64,000 nt of DNA from Sphingobium ummariense RL-3. GTDB lineage: Bacteria > Pseudomonadota > Alphaproteobacteria > Sphingomonadales > Sphingomonadaceae. Positions 52,650-60,931 of the stretch are shown one piece after another. Where the stretch lies: assembly GCF_000447205.1 (NCBI RefSeq), contig NZ_AUWY01000091.1, positions 1 through 64,000 on the forward strand, in the 5' to 3' direction. The number at the start of each line of letters is the position of its first letter. The first letter of the stretch is position 1. Below the pieces are notes generated by a model. It saw only the letters and a list, made by a program, of their open reading frames with translations. It was not told the DNA's origin and searched no databases. Position numbers and translations under genes: made by a program.

Positions 52650-54698
52650 TTGACCCGGCATATTCCCTGGATCCTGCTTGGCTGCATCGGCGCGGCATCG
52701 CTGGCGGTACTGGCGGTGTCGCGCGGCGAGGCGGTCAATGCGCTGTGGATCGTGACGGCAGCAGTGAGCTGCTTCCTGGTCGCCTACCGCTATTATGCCT
52801 TGTTCATAGCGCGGACGGTGATGCGGCTCGATCCCGCCCGGCCGACACCCGCGATCCGGCGCGCGGACGGGATGGACTATGTGGCGACCGATCGCACCGT
52901 GCTGTTCGGCCATCATTTCGCGGCGATCGCCGGCGCGGGGCCGCTGGTCGGACCTGTGCTCGCGGCGCAGATGGGCTATCTGCCCGGTACGCTGTGGATC
53001 ATCGTCGGCGTGGTGCTGGCGGGCGCGGTGCAGGACTTCATGATCCTCTTCGTCTCCATGCGTCGCGACGGACGGTCGCTGGGTGAGCTGATCCGCATGG
53101 AGATGGGGCAGGCAGCGGGCACCATCGCCCTGTTCGGCGCCTTCATGATCATGGTCATCATCCTCGCCGTGCTGGCACTGATCGTGGTGAAGGCACTGGC
53201 CGAAAGCCCATGGGGCATGTTCACCGTGGCGGCGACCGTGCCGCTCGCCATCCTGATGGGCGTCTATACCCGCTGGGTGCGGCCGGGGCGGATTGGCGAG
53301 GTGAGCCTGCTTGGCCTCGTCGGGCTGCTGGCCGCGATCGTCTATGGGCAGGCCATTGCGCAGTCACCGGTCTGGGGCCCGGCCTTCACCTTCACGCCGG
53401 TGCAGCTCTGCTGGATCCTGATCGGCTATGGCGCGGTCGCATCGGTGCTGCCGGTCTGGCTGCTGCTGGCGCCGCGCGACTATCTGTCGACCTTCCTCAA
53501 GATCGGGGCGATCGCCGCGCTCGCCATCGGCATCGTCATCATGGCGCCGCCCCTGAAGATGCACGCCGTGACCCCGTTCGCGAACGGCAACGGGCCGGTC
53601 TGGGCCGGCGGACTCTTCCCCTTCTTGTTCATCACCATCGCCTGCGGCGCGGTGTCGGGCTTTCATGCGCTCATTTCCAGCGGCACCACGCCCAAGCTGA
53701 TCTCGAGCGAGGCCGACGCGCCGCTGATTGGCTATGGCGCGATGCTGATGGAGGCGTTCGTGGCGATCATGGCGATGGTGGGCGCCTCGATCCTCGACCC
53801 CGGCATCTATTTCACCATGAACAGCCCGGCCGCCGCCATCGGCGCGGATGCCGCGAGCGCGTCAGCGGCCGTCACTGCCATGGGCTTTCCGATCACGCCC
53901 GACCTCATCACGCAGACCGCCAGGGATGTGGGCGAGCATACGATCATCAGCCGCGCGGGCGGCGCGCCGACGCTGGCGGTGGCGATGGCGGAAATCTTCA
54001 GCCATGTCTTCGGCGGTCCGGCGATGAAAGCCTTCTGGTATCATTTCGCGATCCTGTTCGAGGCGCTGTTCATTCTGACCGCTGTGGATGCGGGGACGCG
54101 CGCGGGCCGCTTCATGCTGCAGGACCTGATCGCGTTGGCGGTGCCGGGGTTCAAGAACACCAGCAGCCCCCTGCCCGGCCTGGTCGCGACCGCGCTGTGC
54201 GTCGCGGCCTGGGGCTTCTTCCTCTACCAGGGCGTGACCGACCCGCTGGGCGGGGTGAACACGCTCTGGCCGGTGTTCGGCATTTCCAACCAGATGCTGG
54301 CCGCGATCGCGCTGATGCTCGGCACGGCGGTGCTGTTCCGGATGAAGCAGGACCGTTATGCTTGGGTGACGGCGCTGCCCGCGGCATGGCTGCTGGCCTG
54401 CACCCTGTCCGCCGGCTTCTTGAAGCTCTTCTCAGCGGACGCGAAGGTCGGCTTCCTGGCCCATGCGGCGAAGTTCGGCGCTGCAGCGGCGGAGGGCCAG
54501 GTGCTGGCGCCGGCCAAGTCGATGTCAGAGATGGAGAAGATCGTCCTCAACGACCGGGTCGACGCGGCGCTGTGCGCGATCTTCATGGCGGTGGTGCTGG
54601 GCGTGCTGTTCTTCACGATCCGCACCTGCCTCGCCGCAAGGCGGACGAATGGCCCGACCGCGCGGGAAATCCCCGCCCATCTGGTGCCGGCCGAATGA
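52650..54698 (+). CDS. cstA: carbon starvation protein CstA (peptide/pyruvate transporter)
   Basis: A 682-residue inner-membrane transporter with many helices, matching CstA/BtsT. Landmarks are YRYYALFIARTVMRLDPARPTP (in parts, near 48), VLFGHHFAAIAGAGPLVGPV (near 83), AGAVQDFMILFVSMRRDGRS (near 122), SGFHALISSGTTPKLI (near 335) and GGVNTLWPVFGISNQMLAAI (near 535). The TTG start at 52650 has AGGAGA 6 nt upstream. Its stop overlaps the YbdD gene (ATGA). Family members import pyruvate or peptides under starvation. Confidence 0.93.
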   Translation: MTRHIPWILLGCIGAASLAVLAVSRGEAVNALWIVTAAVSCFLVAYRYYALFIARTVMRLDPARPTPAIRRADGMDYVATDRTVLFGHHFAAIAGAGPLVGPVLAAQMGYLPGTLWIIVGVVLAGAVQDFMILFVSMRRDGRSLGELIRMEMGQAAGTIALFGAFMIMVIILAVLALIVVKALAESPWGMFTVAATVPLAILMGVYTRWVRPGRIGEVSLLGLVGLLAAIVYGQAIAQSPVWGPAFTFTPVQLCWILIGYGAVASVLPVWLLLAPRDYLSTFLKIGAIAALAIGIVIMAPPLKMHAVTPFANGNGPVWAGGLFPFLFITIACGAVSGFHALISSGTTPKLISSEADAPLIGYGAMLMEAFVAIMAMVGASILDPGIYFTMNSPAAAIGADAASASAAVTAMGFPITPDLITQTARDVGEHTIISRAGGAPTLAVAMAEIFSHVFGGPAMKAFWYHFAILFEALFILTAVDAGTRAGRFMLQDLIALAVPGFKNTSSPLPGLVATALCVAAWGFFLYQGVTDPLGGVNTLWPVFGISNQMLAAIALMLGTAVLFRMKQDRYAWVTALPAAWLLACTLSAGFLKLFSADAKVGFLAHAAKFGAAAAEGQVLAPAKSMSEMEKIVLNDRVDAALCAIFMAVVLGVLFFTIRTCLAARRTNGPTAREIPAHLVPAE

Positions 54699-54880
54699 GC
54701 GGCTTTCTCCTCACGCTGCGGCGAATGGGCCGGGCGATGGTCGGTGCACCGGACTATGACGCCTATCTGCGCCACATGCGCGAGCATCATCCCGATACTC
54801 CGGTGCTGAGCGAGGCGGCGCTGTTCCGCGAGCGGCAGGAGGCCCGCTATGGCGGGAAGAACGGCGGCAAATGCTGCTGA
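54695..54880 (+). CDS. YbdD/YjiX family protein, CstA partner
   Basis: A 61-residue DUF466-type protein that normally accompanies CstA. The family core is MVGAPDYDAYLRHMREHHPD, followed by LSEAALFRERQEARYGG and a Cys-Cys end. It is translated right after cstA (ATGA overlap). It is thought to assist the transporter; the mechanism is not known to me. Confidence 0.9.
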   Translation: MSGFLLTLRRMGRAMVGAPDYDAYLRHMREHHPDTPVLSEAALFRERQEARYGGKNGGKCC

Positions 54881-54883
54881 GGA

Positions 54884-55801
54884 TCAGCGAGTCGCGTTGA
54901 AGGCGGCCACCATGCCGGCGGCAATCGACAAAGCAATTTCCGACGCGCCGATGGCGCCGATGTCGATGCCGGCGGGGCCATCGATGCGGGCGAGGTCGTC
55001 CGGGCCGAAGCCCATGTCGGACAACCGATCCAGCCGCGCCGCCTGGCTGCGGCGCGAACCGAGCGCCGCGATATAGCCGGTGGGCGCGCGCAACGCTGCC
55101 GCCAACGCGGGATCGTCGATCTTGATGTCGTGGCTGAGCGTCACGACCGCGGTCGATTCACCCGGATGGCGCGCAGCGATCGCTTCGTCGGGCCAGCGGT
55201 CGTCCAGTTCGATGCCGGGGAAGCGTTCCTGCGTCAGGAAGCGTCCGCGCGGGTCGATCACCACCGGGGTCACGCCGATCGTGCCGACCAGCGGTGCGAG
55301 CGACTGGGCGATCTGCACCGCGCCGACGATCAGGAGCCGGCGCGGCGGGTCGTAGCGATTCTGGAACCACCCTTCGACCGCGCCCTCCACGGTCTTACCG
55401 GTCTTCAGGTCAGTCGAGAGGGTCAGCGCCCTGCCCATCTCACTTGCGGCCGCGATCCGGTCGAACAGCGCGGGCGGAAAGCCCCCGTCCCCGACCGGCT
55501 GGACCAGCACGCTGATCTCGCCGCCGCAGGGCAGCCCTGCCGCCCAGGCTTCGCCATCCGCCACGCCATAGGTCACAACATGGCCAGATCGTCCGGCGAT
55601 CACCTCCGCCGCGCGCTGCAGCACGTCGGTTTCGACACAGCCGCCCGAAATGCTGCCTTCCAGCCGCCCGTCGGCATGCACGATCATATGGCTGCCGCGG
55701 GGCCGTGGCGCCGACCCCCAGGTGGACACAACTGTCGCCAGCGCCATCGGCGCACCGCGCCATTCCACAGCCTTGCGGATCACCCCGCCATTGTCGTTCA
55801 T
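54884..55801 (-). CDS. XdhC/CoxI-family molybdenum cofactor chaperone
   Basis: A 305-residue XdhC-like protein. The N-terminal XdhC/CoxI part carries VVSTWGSAPRPRGSHM and GSISGGCVETDVL (near 50), plus LPCGGEISVLVQP. The C-terminal Rossmann-like XdhC_C half has RRLLIVGAVQIAQSLAPL (near 170) and IAALGSRRSQAARLDRL. The family loads and protects molybdenum cofactor for xanthine-dehydrogenase-type enzymes. No molybdoenzyme gene is in the window. ATG 55801 has GGAGG 9 nt upstream; ATG 55816 is inferior. Confidence 0.9.
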   Translation of the reverse strand: MNDNGGVIRKAVEWRGAPMALATVVSTWGSAPRPRGSHMIVHADGRLEGSISGGCVETDVLQRAAEVIAGRSGHVVTYGVADGEAWAAGLPCGGEISVLVQPVGDGGFPPALFDRIAAASEMGRALTLSTDLKTGKTVEGAVEGWFQNRYDPPRRLLIVGAVQIAQSLAPLVGTIGVTPVVIDPRGRFLTQERFPGIELDDRWPDEAIAARHPGESTAVVTLSHDIKIDDPALAAALRAPTGYIAALGSRRSQAARLDRLSDMGFGPDDLARIDGPAGIDIGAIGASEIALSIAAGMVAAFNATR

Positions 55802-55855
55802 GCAAGCAGCCTCCATCCGCCAGCGGACATAGGCCCGCAGCAGGGCCGCGCCAAG

Positions 55856-56527
55856 CTATGCCAGCCGCCGCCCCGTCCAGACAACCCGTCCAACGATATC
55901 GACCAGCGCCGGATCGATGTCGGTCCAGTCGGGATAATGGGGATTGTCGCTGAGCACGCTGAACTGGCCGCGCAACGGTCCCATGGCGATCCGCTTCACC
56001 ATCAGCACACCGTCGAGCCGCAGCACATAGACGCCGTCGCGCAGGCGCATCGCGCCATCTTCATGGTCGACCATGATGTCGTCGCCGTCGCTGAGAGTCG
56101 GCGCCATCGATTCGCCGTCGACTCGGATGACGGAGACGCGCTGGGGCTTCACCCCCAAGTGGCGCAGCCAGGCAGCATCGAAGGCCATGATGCCGGCTGC
56201 CCGTTCATCCTCGTCGAGCGATCCGCCGCCTGCCGAGGCGCCCAGAGTGAGGCGCGGGACGGTGACCACCGACGGAAGGCCGCGCTGTCGCGGGATGACC
56301 GGCTCGCGCCTGGCCGGGCCACCGAGCAATTCCTCCGCCACGCCGAAATAGCGGGCCAGGATGCGACGATCCTCTTCATCCAGCTTACGCGGCGTACCGC
56401 GCTTGATGAACTGCTGGATATACGCGGGATTGCGGCGAAGCAGCCTGGAAAGATCGGCATAATTCTCCCCCCGCTCGGCAATCAGCCGATCAAGCAGGCT
56501 TCGAGGGTCTTCCGCAGGGCTGATCAT
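55856..56527 (-). CDS. S24-family repressor with HTH
   Basis: A 223-residue LexA/CI-like protein. The N-terminal HTH reads YADLSRLLRRNPAYIQQFIK (near 23-42). The S24 protease-like domain has Ser in DGESMAPTLSDGDDIMVDH (near 137) and Lys in MVKRIAMGP (near 175). An Ala-Gly pair in LGASAGGGS could be a self-cleavage site. It is divergent from two small genes; a palindrome (56551-56570) lies right before its start and is probably its own operator. Regulated targets may be stress- or prophage-related, but no phage genes are near. Confidence 0.85.
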   Translation of the reverse strand: MISPAEDPRSLLDRLIAERGENYADLSRLLRRNPAYIQQFIKRGTPRKLDEEDRRILARYFGVAEELLGGPARREPVIPRQRGLPSVVTVPRLTLGASAGGGSLDEDERAAGIMAFDAAWLRHLGVKPQRVSVIRVDGESMAPTLSDGDDIMVDHEDGAMRLRDGVYVLRLDGVLMVKRIAMGPLRGQFSVLSDNPHYPDWTDIDPALVDIVGRVVWTGRRLA

Positions 56528-56550
56528 TTTCTGTCCATAGCCGAAGGATT

Positions 56551-56570
56551 TTTCCTAGACAAGTAGGAAA
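56551..56570. promoter_or_regulatory. palindromic operator between the S24 repressor and small genes
   Basis: TTTCCTA-GACAAG-TAGGAAA has perfect 7-bp arms. A further half-site, TAGGAA, follows at 56583-56588. It starts 24 bp upstream of the repressor gene and lies in front of the divergent small gene, so one dimer could control both. Confidence 0.6.
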
Positions 56571-56643
56571 TGTGGCATGAAATAGGAATAAACCTATCTG
56601 CTTGCAGTTGGCGAGTCGACCTAGAAGAGGAGGAACAAGAACC

Positions 56644-56829
56644 ATGCTGTTGCGGACCGTCGAAAGATTCCTGTCGGAAAACAACATCCCGCCAACCCGG
56701 TTCGGGCGAGAGGCCGTGCGCGACCCGCGCCTGGTCTTCGACCTGCGTCAGGGTCGCGAGCCCGGTGATCGCGTGAGGAGACGGGTGGAACATTTCATGA
56801 ACACATATCGCAGGAGCCGGGGCCAATGA
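56644..56829 (+). CDS. small conserved-looking protein divergent from the S24 repressor
   Basis: A 61-residue basic protein: LRTVERFLSENNIPPTRFGR, then EAVRDPRLVFDLRQGREPGD and a C-terminal HFMNTYRRSRGQ. It has a helix-turn-helix-like rhythm (PPTRFGREAVRDPRLVFDL resembles a Cro-like reading head), but no clear family. Strong AGGAGGAA-type purine run precedes ATG 56644. Its stop overlaps the next gene (ATGA). It may be a small DNA-binding partner of the repressor; this is a guess. Confidence 0.6.
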   Translation: MLLRTVERFLSENNIPPTRFGREAVRDPRLVFDLRQGREPGDRVRRRVEHFMNTYRRSRGQ

Positions 56830-57197
56830 CAAGCGCTCATCATCGATTCGCGGCGGTCATCCCGGTCGGAATATGTACGCCGGGACTACGCGGCGCCGAT
56901 CCCCTCCCCCGCCTGCTGGTGCAATTGGCGGCGCGAGCAGGATCGGAGGCCACGGTCCTGCGTGCGACGAGCCGCCCTTGGGCGTCGGCGCTGTTTCAGG
57001 GGCGACGCCATGCCGTGACGCTGCGCTTCGGCGGCAGGGATGCCGCCTCGGCGTGCCGGCGCTTTGCCGAGGGGATCGAGGAGGCGGAATGGAAGCTCAC
57101 CGGCCATTTCGTGGCGGACATCACGGTCGATTCGGTGCACCCCGACGAGGACGGCAAGCGACTGGAACTCTCGGCGCTGACGATCGAGGACTGGTAA
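56826..57197 (+). CDS. hypothetical protein coupled to the small gene
   Basis: A 123-residue protein of unknown family with no signal or membrane segment. It has a mixed alpha/beta look: VTLRFGGRDAASACRRFAEG and HFVADITVDSVHPDEDGKRL. The ATGA overlap shows it is translated with the upstream small gene. It ends one base from the end of the convergent membrane-protein gene. Confidence 0.6.
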   Translation: MTSAHHRFAAVIPVGICTPGLRGADPLPRLLVQLAARAGSEATVLRATSRPWASALFQGRRHAVTLRFGGRDAASACRRFAEGIEEAEWKLTGHFVADITVDSVHPDEDGKRLELSALTIEDW

Positions 57198-58130
57198 TCA
57201 GCGCGTCCGCCCGGTCATCGAACGTAGCGCGCCCAGCGCCGCTTGGAGCGCATCGTCGACGTCGGGAGACACGGCCTCTCGCACCGGCACGGGGGGCACT
57301 ATCGGCATATCGGCGATGACCCGCGGCGACGCGCCCGGTTGGGCGTGCCGCGCCAGGCTGCGCTCGAGCCGTGCGGTGAGTTCACTGAGTGACAGTTCGG
57401 GGCTGACGGGAGGCAATGCCAGATCAGCGACACGCTCGCCCTGTTCCTGCGCTACAGGATGAGTAAAGCTAGGCTGGGCAGCGCTAACCATTTCTGTCGC
57501 GGCGACGAAGGAGGAACCCGCCGGCTGCGCAAAGCTGGGTTGCGGCATCTCTTCGACCGGCTGGGGAGCCAATGCTGCCGGCGTGGCCAAGGTCGAGACA
57601 CGCAACTGCTGCTCAGACTCCCCATTCACGACGAGGCGGCGGCGGCTGGGCTCGGCGCGGGGGAAGATATCGACGCCGTCGAAATCGCGGCTGGCGAAGA
57701 TCGGCGGCCGCGGCGGCGCATCGGGGTGCGCATCGGCGCGGCGCAGCGACGGTTGCCCTTCGGGCGACGCCGTGGAGCGCCCTCGGGCGAGCGACGTAAG
57801 CTTTGACAGTGCGAAACCCATTTTCCTTGCTCCTGGCGGACTTGAGCGCCGCCGCTGATTTTCCTCTTGCCGTGCCGTATCCCTCTGGCTCCGCCGCATC
57901 ACGTCCACCAGTCCGGCGGCCATGAGCGCGACGAAGCCCGACAGGATCAGCCGCGCCTTGAGCCCCAGCGGCGGCGCGGCTGCAGGCAGCGCCTCCGACA
58001 GGCCACTCGACGCCACAACCAGCTCCACCAGCCCGACCGGCATGGCGAGGACCACGATCGCCGCAGCCGCGCCTGTCAGCGCGGCCATCGCCCTGATCCC
58101 TCCAAAGGCGCCGAGCGGCATCGTCGCCAT
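57198..58130 (-). CDS. hypothetical membrane protein with long disordered tail
   Basis: A 310-residue protein with two membrane segments near the N-terminus (AALTGAAAAIVVLAMPVGLV and LILSGFVALMAAGLVDVM). A basic linker and a low-complexity region rich in Pro, Ala, Ser and Gln follow to the end. Short motifs such as PQPSFAQP and AQPSFTHP repeat the pattern xQPSFxxP at about 30-residue spacing, with PVAQEQGERV nearby. ATG 58130 is preferred; a TTG at 58139 overlaps the glycosyltransferase stop (TTGA). It may organise envelope or polysaccharide components. Family not recognised. Confidence 0.6.
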   Translation of the reverse strand: MATMPLGAFGGIRAMAALTGAAAAIVVLAMPVGLVELVVASSGLSEALPAAAPPLGLKARLILSGFVALMAAGLVDVMRRSQRDTARQEENQRRRSSPPGARKMGFALSKLTSLARGRSTASPEGQPSLRRADAHPDAPPRPPIFASRDFDGVDIFPRAEPSRRRLVVNGESEQQLRVSTLATPAALAPQPVEEMPQPSFAQPAGSSFVAATEMVSAAQPSFTHPVAQEQGERVADLALPPVSPELSLSELTARLERSLARHAQPGASPRVIADMPIVPPVPVREAVSPDVDDALQAALGALRSMTGRTR

Positions 58131-58135
58131 TCCCG

Positions 58136-59365
58136 TCAAGCCGCCGTGCGCGCCCGATCCGGGCGGGTTAGCAGCCTTTGGTAAACAGGTTCGTAACGCA
58201 CGATGTTCGATGCCCAGTTGCGCTCCTTCTCCACGAAGGCGCGGGCGGTGGCGCGGCGCGCGTTCCAGAAGCCGCGATCGGCGAACATACCCGACAGCGC
58301 CTGCGCGATCGCCGTCGGATCGTCCGGTGAGAACAGCGTCCCCGTGATCCCGTCCTCGATCAGTTCGCGATGGCCGCCGACGCTGGACGCCGCGACCAGC
58401 CGGCCCTGCGCCATCGCTTCCAACGGCTTGAGCGGCGTCACCAGGTCGGTGAGGCGCATCGCCTTGCGCGGATAGGCGAGGATGTCGACCTGCGCATAAT
58501 ATCTCTCGACCTCGTCATGCGGCACGCGGCCGATGAACAGGATATGGTCCGCGACGGGCGAAGCCGATGCTTGGTCGCGCAGCGCCTGTTCGCACGGACC
58601 TCCGCCCACCAGGAGCAGCTTCACCTGAGGCCGCGCGCGCACCAGACGGGGCATGGCGGCGATCAGGTCGTCCAACCCTTCATAATCGTAGAAGCTGCCG
58701 ATGAAGCCGACGACATCGGCGCCTTCCAGCCCCAGCTTCGCGGCCAGCGCCGGGTCGCGCGGTACGGGCGTGCCGAACTGGTCCATGTCGACGCCATTGG
58801 GCGACACGATGATCTTCGCCGGGTCGATGCCCCGCGCCAGCAGGTCGCCGCGCAGCCCTTCGCAGATCACCGCCACGGCGTCGGCCGCGCGCACCGCATG
58901 GGTTTCGAGCTGGCGGGTGAGCCAGTAGCGCGGGCTTCCTTCGGTACCGGTGCCATTGCCGACCGCCGCATCCTCCCAGAAGGCGCGGATCTCGTAGATC
59001 ATGGGGATGCCATGGCGCTTCGCGACGCGCTGCGCCGCCATGGCGTTCAGCACCGGTGAATGCGCATGAAGAATGTCGGGCCGCCAGTCGCGCACCAGCC
59101 TGTCGATGGCATCGGCATGGGCGCCCATGTCGCGCCATTCGCGCATCAGCGCATTGCCGGTCGCGGGGCGGCCGGGAGTCCGATGGAAGTGCAGGCCGTC
59201 GATGATTTCCTCGTCCGGCCCCTTCGCCCCATGGCGGCGGCCGGTAATCCCGCGCACGTCCCAATCCTTGGCGATCTGCGCGCGCAGGATCGCGCGGGTA
59301 CGAAAAGTATAGCCGCTGTGCATCGGCAGGCTGTGGTCGAGGACATGCAGGATGCGGGTCGTCAT
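58136..59365 (-). CDS. exosortase-A-associated glycosyltransferase (GT4 type)
   Basis: A 409-residue GT-B glycosyltransferase. The start MTTRILHVLDHSLPMHSGYT matches the exosortase-associated family I know as TIGR04063. The donor-binding half has GFIGSFYDYEGLDDLI near 227, LLLVGGGPCEQAL near 257 and YPRKAMRLTDLVTPLKPLEA near 305, with Glu for nucleotide-sugar binding. Such enzymes build exopolysaccharide units. It is divergent from the ligase-like gene, across a short leader region. Confidence 0.85.
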   Translation of the reverse strand: MTTRILHVLDHSLPMHSGYTFRTRAILRAQIAKDWDVRGITGRRHGAKGPDEEIIDGLHFHRTPGRPATGNALMREWRDMGAHADAIDRLVRDWRPDILHAHSPVLNAMAAQRVAKRHGIPMIYEIRAFWEDAAVGNGTGTEGSPRYWLTRQLETHAVRAADAVAVICEGLRGDLLARGIDPAKIIVSPNGVDMDQFGTPVPRDPALAAKLGLEGADVVGFIGSFYDYEGLDDLIAAMPRLVRARPQVKLLLVGGGPCEQALRDQASASPVADHILFIGRVPHDEVERYYAQVDILAYPRKAMRLTDLVTPLKPLEAMAQGRLVAASSVGGHRELIEDGITGTLFSPDDPTAIAQALSGMFADRGFWNARRATARAFVEKERNWASNIVRYEPVYQRLLTRPDRARTAA

Positions 59366-59424
59366 GACGGAAGTCTTTGCCGGAAAAGGATTAACGGCCC
59401 GTCAACTCTGCGGCGCTAGGAGGT

Positions 59425-59440
59425 TCCCATGCGCATGGGA
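59425..59440. promoter_or_regulatory. perfect 16-bp palindrome over a leader start codon
   Basis: TCCCATGC-GCATGGGA is fully palindromic and covers both ATGs of a nine-codon leader ORF, 2 bp after an AGGAGG site. It could be an operator or, as RNA, hide the start codon. Confidence 0.5.
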
Positions 59441-59458
59441 GCCCTGCAACTGCGATGA
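59429..59458 (+). CDS. possible 9-residue leader peptide
   Basis: ATG CGC ATG opens a frame of nine codons (M-R-M-G-A-L-Q-L-R) ending TGA at 59456-59458. It has the only strong ribosome site here, AGGAGG (59418-59423), 5 nt upstream. Its stop overlaps the ATG of the next microORF (ATGA). Translation of this leader may drive the two genes after it. Not proved. Confidence 0.4.
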   Translation: MRMGALQLR

Positions 59459-59571
59459 TCGATACCCTGTCCCTGCTGGTCAGCCATGGCGTGATCCTGC
59501 TCGCCGCCTGGCGGCTGCTATCGCGACCGGACCTCGACCGCGATCCGGAGGACAGCGCGGCCGATGCGTGA
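59455..59571 (+). CDS. 38-residue membrane microprotein before the ligase gene
   Basis: MIDTLSLLVSHGVILLAAWR then LLSRPDLDRDPEDSAADA: one membrane-spanning stretch and an acidic tail. It overlaps the leader stop at its start and the ligase start at its end (ATG at 59564 lies inside its last codons). The overlapping signals suggest a coupled trio. Too short for standard callers; support is from context and composition. Confidence 0.45.
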   Translation: MIDTLSLLVSHGVILLAAWRLLSRPDLDRDPEDSAADA

Positions 59572-60931
59572 CCTGTTCTTCGTCGCCTTCCTGGGCGCCT
59601 TCTTCCTGCTGGGATTCCGCCGGCCGTTCCTGCTTTTCGCGGTCTATGCCTATATCGATATCGTCTCGCCGCAGCGCTTGTCCTATTTCCTGTTGAACTC
59701 GATTCCCATATCCGCCCTGTCCTTCGCCGCGGCGATCGGCGCCTGGCTACTGTTTGACGACAAGAAGGACTGTCGCTTCTCGATGCGGCAGGCGCTGATG
59801 CTGTTGCTGCTCGCCTGGTGCGGGTTCACGACTCTGACCGCCGACTTCCCGGTTGAGGCGCTCACCAAATGGGCCTGGGTGTGGAAAGCGATCCTGGTCG
59901 GCGCCTTCCTGCCAGTGATATTGCGCACGCGGTTGCGGATCGAGGCTCTGGCGTTGTTCATGGTGCTGTGCGCCAGCACGATCATCATCAACGGCGGCAT
60001 CAAGACCGCGCTGTCGGGCGGCGGCTATGGCGTGCTCAACTTGATGGTGGAGAACAACAGCGGCCTCTACGAAGGCAGCATCATCTCCTGCGTTGCCATA
60101 TCGCTGATCCCGCTGATCCTGTGGCTGGCGCATCATGGCACGATCTTTCCGCAGGACTGGAAGACGAAGGGATTCGCCTACTGCCTGTGCTTTGCATGCC
60201 TGCTGATGCCCGTCGGCACGGAGGCGCGCACCGGCCTCGTCTGCATCGTCATCCTGGCGGGGTTGATGCTGCTTCGCTCGAAGCGGCGCTTCATCTACGG
60301 GCCGCTGATGGCGCTTGCGGCGCTGGCCTCCATCCCCTTCCTGCCGGCGAGCTTCACCCAGCGCATGTCGACGATCGAAAACCATCAGGGCGACGAGAGC
60401 GCCTCGACCCGCGTCGCGGTGTGGATGTGGACGCTCGACTATGTGAAGCAGCACCCCAATGGCGGCGGCTTCGATAATTACCTCCAGAACAGCTTCACCT
60501 ATTTCGCACAGAGCACCGTTACCGATTCGGGCGGCAGCCGGATCGAGCGCCGGCTGGTCACCGACCGGGGCCGCGCCTATCACAGCGCCTATTTCGAACT
60601 GCTGGGCGAACAGGGCTATTTCGGTTTCTTCCTGTGGGCGCTGCTGCACATCGCCACCTTCATCCGCACCGAGGCGGTGCGGCGCCTCTACCGAAAAACG
60701 GACAAAGCGAACGAGACGTGGATTGCCCCGCTCGCCCTCGCGCTACAACAAGGACATATCATCTACATGGTCGGGTCGCTTTTCGTGGGTATCGCATATC
60801 AGCCCTTCATCTTCATGCTGCTGGCCCTGCAGATCGGGCTGGACACCTATCTGACGCGCCGGCGCAAGGCGGCAGCGCGCGCGCCGATGATCGCTCCGGC
60901 CCGGGCACTGCCGCAGGGGGCGTTGGCATGA
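59564..60931 (+). CDS. O-antigen-ligase-like protein, exosortase-A-associated
   Basis: A 455-residue polytopic membrane protein of the O-antigen ligase / Wzy fold. It begins MRDLFFVAFLGAFFLLGFRR and YAYIDIVSPQRLSYFLLN, typical of the exosortase-A-linked ligase family I know as TIGR03097. The central MEARTGLVC-like text (GTEARTGLVCIVILAGL) and the periplasmic loop with FSYF-type residues, ending YHSAYFELLGEQGYFGFFLW, are the ligase hallmarks. It likely transfers or polymerises exopolysaccharide at the periplasmic face. The next gene overlaps it (ATGA). Confidence 0.85.
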   Translation: MRDLFFVAFLGAFFLLGFRRPFLLFAVYAYIDIVSPQRLSYFLLNSIPISALSFAAAIGAWLLFDDKKDCRFSMRQALMLLLLAWCGFTTLTADFPVEALTKWAWVWKAILVGAFLPVILRTRLRIEALALFMVLCASTIIINGGIKTALSGGGYGVLNLMVENNSGLYEGSIISCVAISLIPLILWLAHHGTIFPQDWKTKGFAYCLCFACLLMPVGTEARTGLVCIVILAGLMLLRSKRRFIYGPLMALAALASIPFLPASFTQRMSTIENHQGDESASTRVAVWMWTLDYVKQHPNGGGFDNYLQNSFTYFAQSTVTDSGGSRIERRLVTDRGRAYHSAYFELLGEQGYFGFFLWALLHIATFIRTEAVRRLYRKTDKANETWIAPLALALQQGHIIYMVGSLFVGIAYQPFIFMLLALQIGLDTYLTRRRKAAARAPMIAPARALPQGALA

